From Eubacteriales bacterium (lineage in GTDB: Bacteria > Bacillota > Clostridia > Lachnospirales > Lachnospiraceae): 64,000 nucleotides of DNA. The DNA lies in assembly GCA_030524545.1 (NCBI GenBank), contig JAUNGM010000006.1, positions 62,001-126,000 on the forward strand, written 5' to 3'. The notes beneath the pieces were generated by a model. That model did no database searches. It had not been told where the DNA came from and saw only the letters and a list, made by a program, of their open reading frames with translations. A program made the position numbers and the translations under genes. Of the stretch, positions 17,584 through 25,221 are shown piece by piece; positions within the stretch are counted from its first letter, which is position 1, and every line of letters starts with the position of its first letter.

Positions 17584-18240
17584 ATGGAACGGGTTGTTTG
17601 TTTAGCGATTGGTTATGTATGCGGGCTTTTCCAGACCTCCTATTTCATCGGACGGATGTATAAGACGGATATCCGGGAGCACGGGAGCGGAAATGCGGGG
17701 ACAACCAATGCGCTTCGAACCTTCGGCAAAAAAGCAGGTGCACTGACGCTGCTGGGGGATCTGCTGAAGTGTGTTGCTGCAATTTTGATCGCAAAGGCTC
17801 TGTTTAAAAATGAATACGGAGACATTCTTCCCCTGCTGAGCCTGTATGCGGCTGCCGGATGTATTTTGGGACATAACTTTCCGTTTTATCTGAAATTCAG
17901 AGGCGGCAAGGGGGTGGCAGCATCCGTGGGAATGATTCTTGCATTTGACTGGAGAATTTTTGTGCTTTGTGCAGTGGTGTTCTTCGGACTGTTTTTTACA
18001 ACCCATTTTGTATCTCTCTGCTCTCTTTGTTCCTATGGAGCGGCTCTGGTGCTCATGATCATATTCGGCGAGATGGGTTTTTACGGTATGGACAGGCCGC
18101 ATACGCTGGAAATGTATGCGGTTATGGCGGTGCTGACAGTTTTGGCGTTTTACCGGCACAGAGCGAATATTGTGCGGTTGGCGAACGGAACAGAAAATAA
18201 AATATTCCTGGGAGGCAAATCCGGGAAAAAGAAAGATTAA
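17584..18240 (+). CDS. plsY: Glycerol-3-phosphate acyltransferase PlsY
   Basis: A 218-residue membrane protein that acylates glycerol 3-phosphate from acyl-phosphate, the first step of phospholipid synthesis. Several hydrophobic helices and the family motifs are visible: REHGSGNAGTTNALRTFG, GHNFPFYLKFRGGKGVA and the later THFVSL. It starts immediately after der and is followed after 11 bases by gpsA, which supplies its substrate. Confidence 0.95.
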   Translation: MERVVCLAIGYVCGLFQTSYFIGRMYKTDIREHGSGNAGTTNALRTFGKKAGALTLLGDLLKCVAAILIAKALFKNEYGDILPLLSLYAAAGCILGHNFPFYLKFRGGKGVAASVGMILAFDWRIFVLCAVVFFGLFFTTHFVSLCSLCSYGAALVLMIIFGEMGFYGMDRPHTLEMYAVMAVLTVLAFYRHRANIVRLANGTENKIFLGGKSGKKKD

Positions 18241-18251
18241 GAGGTGATCGT

Positions 18252-19262
18252 ATGGCAAAAATCAGTGTATTGGGAGCCGGAAGCTGGGGAACTGCGTTAG
18301 CTCTGCTGCTTCATAACAACGGACATGATGTGCTTTTGTGGTCTGCTTTGGAAGAGGAAGTTCGGATGCTCAACGAAAAAAGAGAGAATGAATCCAAGCT
18401 TCCGGGAGTGAAACTGCCGGAAGAAATCAGGATCACTGCGGATCTGGAAGCTTCTCTGAAGGAACCGGATGTGGCAGTTCTGGCTGTGCCGTCTCCTTTT
18501 ACAAGGAGCACGGCTCACAGAATGGCTCCGCTGGTACGTGACGGACAGAAGATCGTCAATGTGGCAAAGGGGATTGAAGAAAAGACTCTTATGACACTCA
18601 GCGATATCATTGAGGAGGAGATCCCGAATGCGGATGTCTGTGTGCTTTCCGGACCGAGCCACGCGGAGGAGGTTGGGCGCGGACTTCCTACTACCTGTGT
18701 TGTCAGTTCCAAGACGAGAGAGACTGCCGAATATCTTCAGGGGATTTTTATGAGTCCGGTATTCCGCGTTTATACGACTCCGGATATGCTCGGCGTGGAG
18801 CTGGGAGCTTCTTTGAAAAACGTGATCGCTCTGGCGGCAGGAACTGCTGACGGCCTGGGATACGGAGACAATACGAAAGCTGCTCTGATCACCAGGGGAA
18901 TTACGGAGATTGCACGTCTGGGTATTAAGATGGGCGCCAAGGCAGAAACTTTCTGCGGATTGTCCGGAATCGGGGATCTGATTGTGACATGTGCCAGTGT
19001 TCACAGCCGCAACCGCAAAGCCGGTTATCTGATCGGCAAAGGATATACTATGCAGGAAGCGATGGATGAGGTAAAAATGGTGGTAGAGGGAGTATATTCA
19101 GCGAAGGCTGCCAAAGAACTGGCCGAAAAATATGAAGTGGAAATGCCGATTATTGAAGAGGTGAACAAAGTCCTTTTTGACGGGAAATCGGCTTCTGAAG
19201 CTGTGATCGATCTGATGCTTCGTGATAAAAAGCTGGAAGCTCCGGAGCTGCCCTGGGATTAG
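18252..19262 (+). CDS. gpsA: Glycerol-3-phosphate dehydrogenase [NAD(P)+]
   Basis: A 336-residue cytoplasmic enzyme reducing dihydroxyacetone phosphate to glycerol 3-phosphate for PlsY. The nucleotide fold opens with GAGSWGTALA; SGPSHAEEV, GASLKNVIALAAG (catalytic Lys) and GLSGIGDLIVTC are family motifs. RBS AAGAGGTGATC precedes ATG 18252. It ends the DUF512-der-plsY-gpsA operon, closed by the hairpin at 19354-19393. Confidence 0.96.
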   Translation: MAKISVLGAGSWGTALALLLHNNGHDVLLWSALEEEVRMLNEKRENESKLPGVKLPEEIRITADLEASLKEPDVAVLAVPSPFTRSTAHRMAPLVRDGQKIVNVAKGIEEKTLMTLSDIIEEEIPNADVCVLSGPSHAEEVGRGLPTTCVVSSKTRETAEYLQGIFMSPVFRVYTTPDMLGVELGASLKNVIALAAGTADGLGYGDNTKAALITRGITEIARLGIKMGAKAETFCGLSGIGDLIVTCASVHSRNRKAGYLIGKGYTMQEAMDEVKMVVEGVYSAKAAKELAEKYEVEMPIIEEVNKVLFDGKSASEAVIDLMLRDKKLEAPELPWD

Positions 19263-19353
19263 AAGGCGTGCTTCGGCGGCGGAAGACAGAAGCGGAAGCA
19301 TTCCTGCGTCTTTTATATTTTATAATATGCCGGGAAATACCTGAACGATGAAA

Positions 19354-19397
19354 AAGCCGTGAGATACTGGAAATATACAGTAACTCACGGCTTGCTT
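19354..19397. terminator. Bidirectional terminator between gpsA and the aldo/keto reductase gene
   Basis: AAGCCGTGAG (19354-19363) pairs with CTCACGGCTT (19384-19393), flanked by an A tract and a T-rich tract. Confidence 0.85.
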
Positions 19398-19403
19398 TTA
19401 TAG

Positions 19404-20237
19404 TTAGAATTTAATGTCTCTCAAATCTTCAGGAATGCTGGCACTTCTGTAGTTCTGATTTAACGTATCCAGAATCGCCATATCTTCTTCCTCAATAGAA
19501 AAGTCAAAAATCTGGCTGTTGCTGATGATTCTGTCTGGATTTACAGATTTTGGAATAACGGAGATGCCCTTCTGTACAGCCCATCGAAGGCCGATCTGGG
19601 CGGGAGTACGTGCGTATTTCGTTCCAAGAACACAGGTTACGTCGTGATCCAGATAAGCACCTCTGGCAAGAGGGGCATAAGCCTGAACCTGAATGCCGTT
19701 TGACTGGCAGTAATCGATCAGCTCTTTGTTGTAAAACAGTGGATGGCATTCAATCTGGTTTACTGCGGGCACGATGCCGGAAACCTTTTTCAGTTCTTCC
19801 AGATGGCGTATTTCAAAATTGCTGACCCCGATGGAAAGAGCGCGGCCGGAATCAAGGATACCTTCCAGTTCCTTCCAGGTGCTGAGGTAACAGCCCGGAA
19901 CAGGCCAGTGAATCAGGTAAAGATCTACATAATCCAGACGGAGACGCTCCAGGCTGCGTTCAAAAGCTCCCCGGACATCTCCGAGCCTCTGAGCGGTATT
20001 CCAGATCTTGGTTGTTACGAACAGGTCTTTGCGCGGGATTCCGCAGGAAGCAATCCCGCGTCCTACATTTTCTTCGTTTTTATATGCAGATGCCGTGTCA
20101 ATGAGGCGGTAACCTGCATTTACAGCAGCCTGAATAGCGGCCTCTGCCTCGCCGGCACCGGTAGCTTTATACATACCGAGGCCGAGAAGCGGCATCTCTC
20201 TGTCCGTGTTTAAATATATACAGTTTTTCAAGTTCAT
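19404..20237 (-). CDS. Aldo/keto reductase
   Basis: A 277-residue NAD(P)H-dependent carbonyl reductase of the AKR5-like group (2,5-diketo-gluconate or glyoxal reductase type). The catalytic tetrad is complete: D47 and Y52 in LIDTASAYKNE, K77 in TTKIWN and H110 in YLIHWP. IGVSNF and the late IPKSVNPDRI (NADP-binding) are also family marks. The physiological substrate is unknown. It is a single gene, convergent with gpsA. Confidence 0.93.
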   Translation of the reverse strand: MNLKNCIYLNTDREMPLLGLGMYKATGAGEAEAAIQAAVNAGYRLIDTASAYKNEENVGRGIASCGIPRKDLFVTTKIWNTAQRLGDVRGAFERSLERLRLDYVDLYLIHWPVPGCYLSTWKELEGILDSGRALSIGVSNFEIRHLEELKKVSGIVPAVNQIECHPLFYNKELIDYCQSNGIQVQAYAPLARGAYLDHDVTCVLGTKYARTPAQIGLRWAVQKGISVIPKSVNPDRIISNSQIFDFSIEEEDMAILDTLNQNYRSASIPEDLRDIKF

Positions 20238-20665
20238 TCCTCCTCGTATAATATGTAGTGCCCCTCACAGAAGAAGTGCGGCGGCATGTCGGCGGAAGGC
20301 ATTTGAAATTATGCGGTACGGTTGTCTTCCTCCTCATAAAACGCAGATTCATTTTTTGCATTTTTTCAGTATAGCATAGAAATGTGAAAGAAGAACATCA
20401 AATATATTACAAATTTGATACAGATTATATTGTTAAAAAGAAAACGAGAGGGTTATTTCTTTGCCAATTTTATGAAAAAAAATACAAACGAATTTCGGCA
20501 GACGGCAAAATAATTGGTGCTTTTTTATGAATATTGCCTTGCTAATCCAGCGAAAAAGATGTATAATGAGATAAATTGATAAATTATTGTCATGTCAGAA
20601 AATGTTTAATTTTTATATTTCATAAAATGAATAGAAATAATTGTAAGAAAGAGAGGAAATTTTCC
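20238..20665. other. Intergenic region upstream of the Wood-Ljungdahl locus
   Basis: About 430 AT-rich bases without a gene. It holds the leader of the minus-strand aldo/keto reductase gene (which has a TATACT-like -10 near 20375), then the plus-strand promoter at 20539-20567 and a 95-base leader. No riboswitch was recognised. Confidence 0.6.
20539..20567 (+). promoter_or_regulatory. Likely main promoter of the CODH/ACS locus
   Basis: TTGCTA (20539-20544), a 17-base spacer and TATAAT (20562-20567). It is the only strong promoter-like signal seen before the run of same-direction genes from 20.7 kb, so it probably drives at least the front of the locus. Confidence 0.6.
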
Positions 20666-21070
20666 ATGCATTTGATTAAAGATGAAAATGGAAATCTTGT
20701 TCAGCACGGACATGAACATACACATGAGCATACACATACAGACGGTGTGACACACAGCCATGCACATGAACACCACGCAGGCCAGGAAGAAATGCACGAT
20801 CATTCTCACGGTGGCGCATCCTGCGGCGGTCATGAGCACTGCGGCTCCTGCGCAGGAGGCGACTGTAAGAATGAGACAGTAGCGCTGCTTACTTATATGC
20901 TGCAGCATAATGAGCATCATGCCGCAGAACTCGACCAGATGGCAGAAAATCTGGAGAAGATGGGAATGAGCGCAGCAGCCAAGACGATCAAAGAAGGCGT
21001 TGCGGATTTCCAGAAGGGCAATATGCGTCTCGGACTTGCCCTGACACTTGTAAAAGAAGAATTAAAATAG
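20666..21070 (+). CDS. Histidine-rich metal-binding protein, probable nickel chaperone
   Basis: A 134-residue protein with no signal peptide. Residues 14-60 contain about sixteen histidines, mostly in HxH repeats (HGHEHTHEHTHT, HSHAHEHH), plus four cysteines (SCGGHEHC and later). The C-terminal half, about 70-134, is a helical domain (TYMLQHNEHHAAELDQM). His-rich tails of this kind bind nickel in CooJ, HypB and UreE. Being the first gene of the CODH/ACS locus and directly followed by cooT, it most likely stores or delivers nickel for the C- and A-clusters. It is not an obvious sequence homologue of CooJ; the role is inferred. Start: ATG 20666 follows AGAGAGGA; the ORF is open further upstream but without an RBS. 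Confidence 0.82.
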   Translation: MHLIKDENGNLVQHGHEHTHEHTHTDGVTHSHAHEHHAGQEEMHDHSHGGASCGGHEHCGSCAGGDCKNETVALLTYMLQHNEHHAAELDQMAENLEKMGMSAAAKTIKEGVADFQKGNMRLGLALTLVKEELK

Positions 21071-21088
21071 TATTAGGAGGCATCAGGT

Positions 21089-21271
21089 ATGTGTCTGGCA
21101 ACTGTATATAAAGAAAGCGACAATTCCGTTATTTTTAAAAATGTAAGCCGCATTGATGTGGATGGGGACAAACTTGTTCTCCGCGACATCATGGGAGATG
21201 AAAGGGTAGTGGAAGGCAGGATCCTTATGGTGGATCTGGCCAACAGTATTGTGAAGCTCTGCTGTGAATAA
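21089..21271 (+). CDS. cooT: CooT family nickel-binding protein
   Basis: A 60-residue protein of the CooT family. CooT of Rhodospirillum rubrum binds nickel through an N-terminal cysteine and is needed for CODH maturation. Here the chain begins MCLATVYK with Cys2, followed by VSRIDVDGDKLVLRDIMGDERVVEGRI, the family's small beta-barrel pattern. It lies 18 bases behind the His-rich protein gene and has an AGGAGG site. Confidence 0.9.
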   Translation: MCLATVYKESDNSVIFKNVSRIDVDGDKLVLRDIMGDERVVEGRILMVDLANSIVKLCCE

Positions 21272-21344
21272 CCCTCTGATTTAGGAATCTGACAGGCCGC
21301 GGGCCTTGAAAAGATAAACAAAAAATATGTGGAGGTAAGGAGCA

Positions 21345-21458
21345 ATGACAACAGTAAAATTTACGGAGGCCTCGAAAGAGAGACCGATTCTTTCTTTCGG
21401 GATTTCTCCGCCAGGTACAGGACAACGGTGCAGGCTATATCATGACTCAGTAATTTAG
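21345..21458 (+). CDS. Small unknown ORF (37 codons) with a strong ribosome binding site
   Basis: ATG 21345 follows GTGGAGGTAAGGAGC and the frame runs to TAG 21456-21458. The product begins MTTVKFTEASKERP and ends CRLYHDSVI; no family is recognised. It sits between cooT and the first CooC-type ATPase, with the next gene 14 bases downstream. It may be a true small protein of the nickel module or a translated leader that couples the two genes. Base evidence alone cannot decide. Confidence 0.45.
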   Translation: MTTVKFTEASKERPILSFGISPPGTGQRCRLYHDSVI

Positions 21459-21472
21459 GAGGTTCCCGATTT

Positions 21473-22243
21473 ATGGCACATGTAATTGCAGTCGCAGGCA
21501 AAGGCGGCGTAGGTAAAACAACATTATGCGGAATGCTCATCCAGTATCTCTGCGAACAGGGGAAGGGCCCGGTTCTTGCAGTGGATGCAGATGCCAATTC
21601 CAATCTCAACGAGGTGCTCGGCGTAAAAGTAGATGCGACTCTCGGTGATGTCCGGGAAGAAATTGCCCGTGCCGAGATGGCAAAGGACAACCCCATTCCT
21701 CCCGGAATGAGTAAGGCTGATTATGCGGAATTTCGTTTCGAAGATGCACTTATTGAGGATAAGGATTTTGACCTGCTCGTTATGGGACGTACCCAGGGAA
21801 AAGGCTGCTACTGCTTTGTGAACGGACTTCTTCAGGCACAGCTTGCCAAATATCAGAATAATTATCCTTATTTTGTAGTGGATAATGAAGCCGGCATGGA
21901 ACATATCAGCAGAGGCGTACTTCCTACCATGCAGACTGCCATTCTGGTCAGTGACTGTTCCAGAAGAGGCGTACAGGCTGTGGGCAGAATTGCCCGCCTG
22001 ATTGACGAATGTGACATGCATCCGTCCAAGGTTGGCCTGATCATCAACCGTGCCCCTAAGGGTGAACTGAATGACGGTATTAAGGAAGAAATAGAAAACC
22101 AGGGACTTCACCTTTTGGGTGTAGTACCTCAGGACGAAACCGTATATGAATATGACTGCGAGGGACGTCCGACGGCATCCCTTCCGGAAGATAACCCTGT
22201 CAAACAGGCGCTTCGGGCCATCGTTGACAAACTGGATTTATAA
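21473..22243 (+). CDS. CooC/AcsF-type nickel-inserting ATPase (copy 1)
   Basis: A 256-residue MinD/SIMIBI-class ATPase. It opens with the deviant Walker A loop GKGGVGKTT (residues 10-17), has a metal-binding CxC motif (C112-Y-C114), and a Walker B-like YFVVDNEAGMEH. CooC proteins insert nickel into CODH; AcsF is the homologue proposed to act on acetyl-CoA synthase. The motif GKGCYCFVN differs from GGGCVCPEH in copy 2 at 24437, so the two paralogues probably serve different clients. Which is which cannot be read from sequence. RBS TTAGGAGG is strong. Confidence 0.9.
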   Translation: MAHVIAVAGKGGVGKTTLCGMLIQYLCEQGKGPVLAVDADANSNLNEVLGVKVDATLGDVREEIARAEMAKDNPIPPGMSKADYAEFRFEDALIEDKDFDLLVMGRTQGKGCYCFVNGLLQAQLAKYQNNYPYFVVDNEAGMEHISRGVLPTMQTAILVSDCSRRGVQAVGRIARLIDECDMHPSKVGLIINRAPKGELNDGIKEEIENQGLHLLGVVPQDETVYEYDCEGRPTASLPEDNPVKQALRAIVDKLDL

Positions 22244-22373
22244 AAATAAGCACCACCCCTTACCGCTTTTCGGCAAGGGATGTTTGTGCGTTACTGCAAA
22301 GAATGGACTGCGGGCTGTTTTTGCAGAACCACAAAAGGAAGATTGTACTTTTTTATTATTTTTTTCATGCAGA

Positions 22374-22397
22374 TAACCCATGGGAGGGGATGGGTTC
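22374..22397 (+). promoter_or_regulatory. Hairpin upstream of cooS
   Basis: AACCCAT and ATGGGTT flank a G-rich loop, in a 234-base gap that also holds a second weak hairpin near 22255-22280. No T run follows, so it may be an mRNA processing or stabilising structure rather than a terminator. Confidence 0.35.
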
Positions 22398-22477
22398 CTT
22401 CTTCTGGGTTACTATAAAAATCTTTAAGAAAGACAAAAGTACATAGGTTTTCATGTACAATTTAAAGGAGGTCTATA

Positions 22478-24370
22478 ATGAGTGAATTCAAATTAACTAC
22501 AGTGGAAGAATTTGAAGCTGCCACTAATCGACTGTTAGAGACTGGTGCCAAAGTTGGCGCAGATTCCTGGCAGATGCGTGTGAAAAATCAAACTCCACAC
22601 TGTAAATTCGGTGAATCCGGTATGTGCTGCCGTATCTGTTCCATGGGACCGTGCCGTATCACCCCGAAAGCACCAAGAGGTATCTGCGGCTGCGACGTAC
22701 ATGGTATCGTAGGAAGAAACTTCCTTCGTTTTACATCCGGCGGTTCCGCAACCCATTCCGATCACGGCCGTGAAATTGCTCATACACTGTATGAATCCGC
22801 AGCAGACGGCAACTACAAAGTAAAAGATCCTGACAAGCTTCTTCGTCTGGCTGCTGAATTCGGCGTTGAGACAGAGGGCAGAGATATCTATGATGTCGCT
22901 CATGAAGTAGCAGAAGCAGGTCTGATGGAATATGGTAAACCATTCGGACATCAGGTATTTACCAAACGTGCTCCGGAACACACCCAGGAAATCTGGGACA
23001 GAGAAGAGATCCGTCCGCGTGCGATCGACCGTGAGGTTTCATGTTCCATGCATATGACCCATATGGGTAACTCTTCCAAGCCGGAAGCTCTGATCCGTCA
23101 GGCACTTCGTTCCGGTCTTTCCGATGGATGGGGCGGTTCCATGATGGGTACCGAATTCTCTGACGTTCTTTTCGGAACTCCGAAGGAAATCGAGACAGAA
23201 GCAAACCTTGGTGTAATGGTAGAAGAAAACGTAAACATCGTTGTTCACGGACATGATCCGTCACTTTCCGAAATGATCTGTGAATATGCAGACAGCAAGG
23301 AAATGATCGACTATGCAAAATCCATGGGTGCACAGGGAATCACCGTATCCGGTGTATGCTGTACCTCCAACGAAGTTGCAATGCGCCGCGGTATTCCGAT
23401 GGCAGGTAACTTCTTACAGCAGGAGAACGTTGTTCTGACAGGCGCATGTGAAGCCATCGTTGTAGACGTTCAGTGTATCTTCCCGGCATTAGGACCTCTG
23501 TCCAAGTGCTTCCACACCAAATTTATCACAACTTCTCCGATCGCTCAGATGCCTGACTCTGATTTTATCAGATTCAACTCCAAGACAGCCGGAGAAAATG
23601 CAAAACTGATCGTTAAGACAGCAATTGAAAACTTTAAGAACAGAAATAAAGACCTGGTATACATTCCGCAGTTAAAACAGAAAGCAACCGTTGGTTTCTC
23701 CGTAGAACAGATCGAGAAGAAACTGGATACTGTTACCAACAGCCATGTTGATGTTACCGGCACCATGATGCCGCTGGTTGACTGTGTAAAATCCGGTGTA
23801 CTCCGCGGTGCAGTTGCCATGGTTGGATGTAATAACCCGAAGGTTCGTCCTGACGCAGCTCATATCGAACTGATGAAGAAACTGATCGCAAACGATATTA
23901 TCCTGGTAGTTTCCGGATGTTCCGCACAGGCTGCTGCAAAAGCCGGACTGATGGACAAGAGAGCCAAAGATCTCTGCGGTGCAGGCCTGAAACGTGTCTG
24001 CGAGCTTGTAGACATTCCTCCTGTATTACATATGGGTTCCTGTGTAGATATCAGCCGTATGATGGTTTTGGCTTCCAGAATCGCAAAGGATTCCGGATGG
24101 AATATCTCCCAGATTCCGTTAGTAGGATGTGCTCCTGAGTGGATGTCCGAAAAAGCGGTTTCCATTGGTAACTATGTAGTAGCAACCGGTATTGATACAT
24201 ATCTCGGTGTTGAACCGTATGCTTACGGCTCCTCTGAGGTTGACGGCCTTCTGAAGGGCGGTATCAGAGACTGGGTTGAGGCTGCTTACACGGTAGAACA
24301 TGATATCGACAAATTAGGCGATATGATGATTGAAAGAATCGAAGAAAAGAGAACTGCATTAGGTATCTGA
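22478..24370 (+). CDS. cooS: Anaerobic carbon monoxide dehydrogenase catalytic subunit
   Basis: A 630-residue Ni-Fe-S CODH, which reduces CO2 to CO with ferredoxin electrons for acetyl-CoA synthesis (AcsA in the acetogen complex). The N-terminal cysteine pattern HCKFGESGMCCRICSMGPC (C42, C50, C51, C54, C59) supplies the D- and B-clusters. Later conserved parts include VVHGHDPSLSEM, GVCCTSNEVAMRRG, VDVQCIFPAL, VGCNNPK, SGCSAQAAAK and MGSCVDISR, which contain C-cluster ligands. Length is normal for the family. RBS AAAGGAGG precedes the ATG. The ATPases on both sides are its maturation factors. Confidence 0.97.
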   Translation: MSEFKLTTVEEFEAATNRLLETGAKVGADSWQMRVKNQTPHCKFGESGMCCRICSMGPCRITPKAPRGICGCDVHGIVGRNFLRFTSGGSATHSDHGREIAHTLYESAADGNYKVKDPDKLLRLAAEFGVETEGRDIYDVAHEVAEAGLMEYGKPFGHQVFTKRAPEHTQEIWDREEIRPRAIDREVSCSMHMTHMGNSSKPEALIRQALRSGLSDGWGGSMMGTEFSDVLFGTPKEIETEANLGVMVEENVNIVVHGHDPSLSEMICEYADSKEMIDYAKSMGAQGITVSGVCCTSNEVAMRRGIPMAGNFLQQENVVLTGACEAIVVDVQCIFPALGPLSKCFHTKFITTSPIAQMPDSDFIRFNSKTAGENAKLIVKTAIENFKNRNKDLVYIPQLKQKATVGFSVEQIEKKLDTVTNSHVDVTGTMMPLVDCVKSGVLRGAVAMVGCNNPKVRPDAAHIELMKKLIANDIILVVSGCSAQAAAKAGLMDKRAKDLCGAGLKRVCELVDIPPVLHMGSCVDISRMMVLASRIAKDSGWNISQIPLVGCAPEWMSEKAVSIGNYVVATGIDTYLGVEPYAYGSSEVDGLLKGGIRDWVEAAYTVEHDIDKLGDMMIERIEEKRTALGI

Positions 24371-24436
24371 TCTCTGTTCCTGTGAAGGAAGACAGAAATG
24401 ATCTAATGTATTTCCGATAGAAAGGCGCGATAACTT

Positions 24437-25201
24437 ATGAAGATTGCAGTAACCGGCAAAGGCGGCGTAGGAAAGACAACATTTGCGGCAACACTTGCCA
24501 GATTATACGCGGACGAAGGAAAGCATGTCCTGGCAGCGGATGTGGATCCGGATGCAAACCTGGGACTTGCACTGGGATTTGATGAAGAAACACTGGATTC
24601 GATCGTCCCGATCTCAAAAATGCGTAAACTGGTAGAAGAGCGGACCGGAGCCAACAGCCAGAACCAGTTTTATAAACTGAACCCCAAAGTAGATGATATT
24701 CCTGACACTTACGGGAAAGTCTGCAATGGTGTGAAGCTGCTGGTGCTCGGTACGGTGGAGACCGGCGGAGGCGGCTGCGTATGTCCGGAGCATGTGATGC
24801 TGAAACGTATCATCAACAATCTGGTGCTTCACAGAGATGATGTAGTCATCCTGGATATGGAAGCAGGGCTGGAGCATCTGGGAAGAGGAACCACAGAGAG
24901 CATGGATGCATTTGTGGTTGTGATCGAACCGGGCGCCAGAAGCGTACAGACCTACAAAAACGTGAAACGTCTTGCCAAAGACCTTGGCGTGGGACAGGTT
25001 ATGGTGGTTGCCAATAAGGTACGCAATGAAGAAGACGAAGAATTTATCAGGAACAGGATTCCGGAAGAAGACCTTCTTGGTATGATTCATTATAATACGG
25101 ATGTTATCGACGCTGACCGTCAGGGGAAATCTCCTTATGATTTCAGCCAGACAGTTACCAGAGAAATAATCAAAATCAAAGAGAAAATCGATCAGAGATA
25201 A
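24437..25201 (+). CDS. cooC: CooC-type nickel-inserting ATPase (copy 2)
   Basis: A 254-residue P-loop ATPase with Walker A GKGGVGKTT, the nickel-binding CxC motif C114-V-C116 in GGGCVCPEH, and a Walker B-type VVILDMEAGLEHLGRGT. This is the classic CooC sequence pattern, so it is the better candidate for loading the CODH C-cluster. It lies between cooS and acsB1. Start ATG 24437 has a weak GATAGAAAGG site. Confidence 0.92.
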   Translation: MKIAVTGKGGVGKTTFAATLARLYADEGKHVLAADVDPDANLGLALGFDEETLDSIVPISKMRKLVEERTGANSQNQFYKLNPKVDDIPDTYGKVCNGVKLLVLGTVETGGGGCVCPEHVMLKRIINNLVLHRDDVVILDMEAGLEHLGRGTTESMDAFVVVIEPGARSVQTYKNVKRLAKDLGVGQVMVVANKVRNEEDEEFIRNRIPEEDLLGMIHYNTDVIDADRQGKSPYDFSQTVTREIIKIKEKIDQR

Positions 25202-25221
25202 ACTCTGTAAATTTAGGAGGT

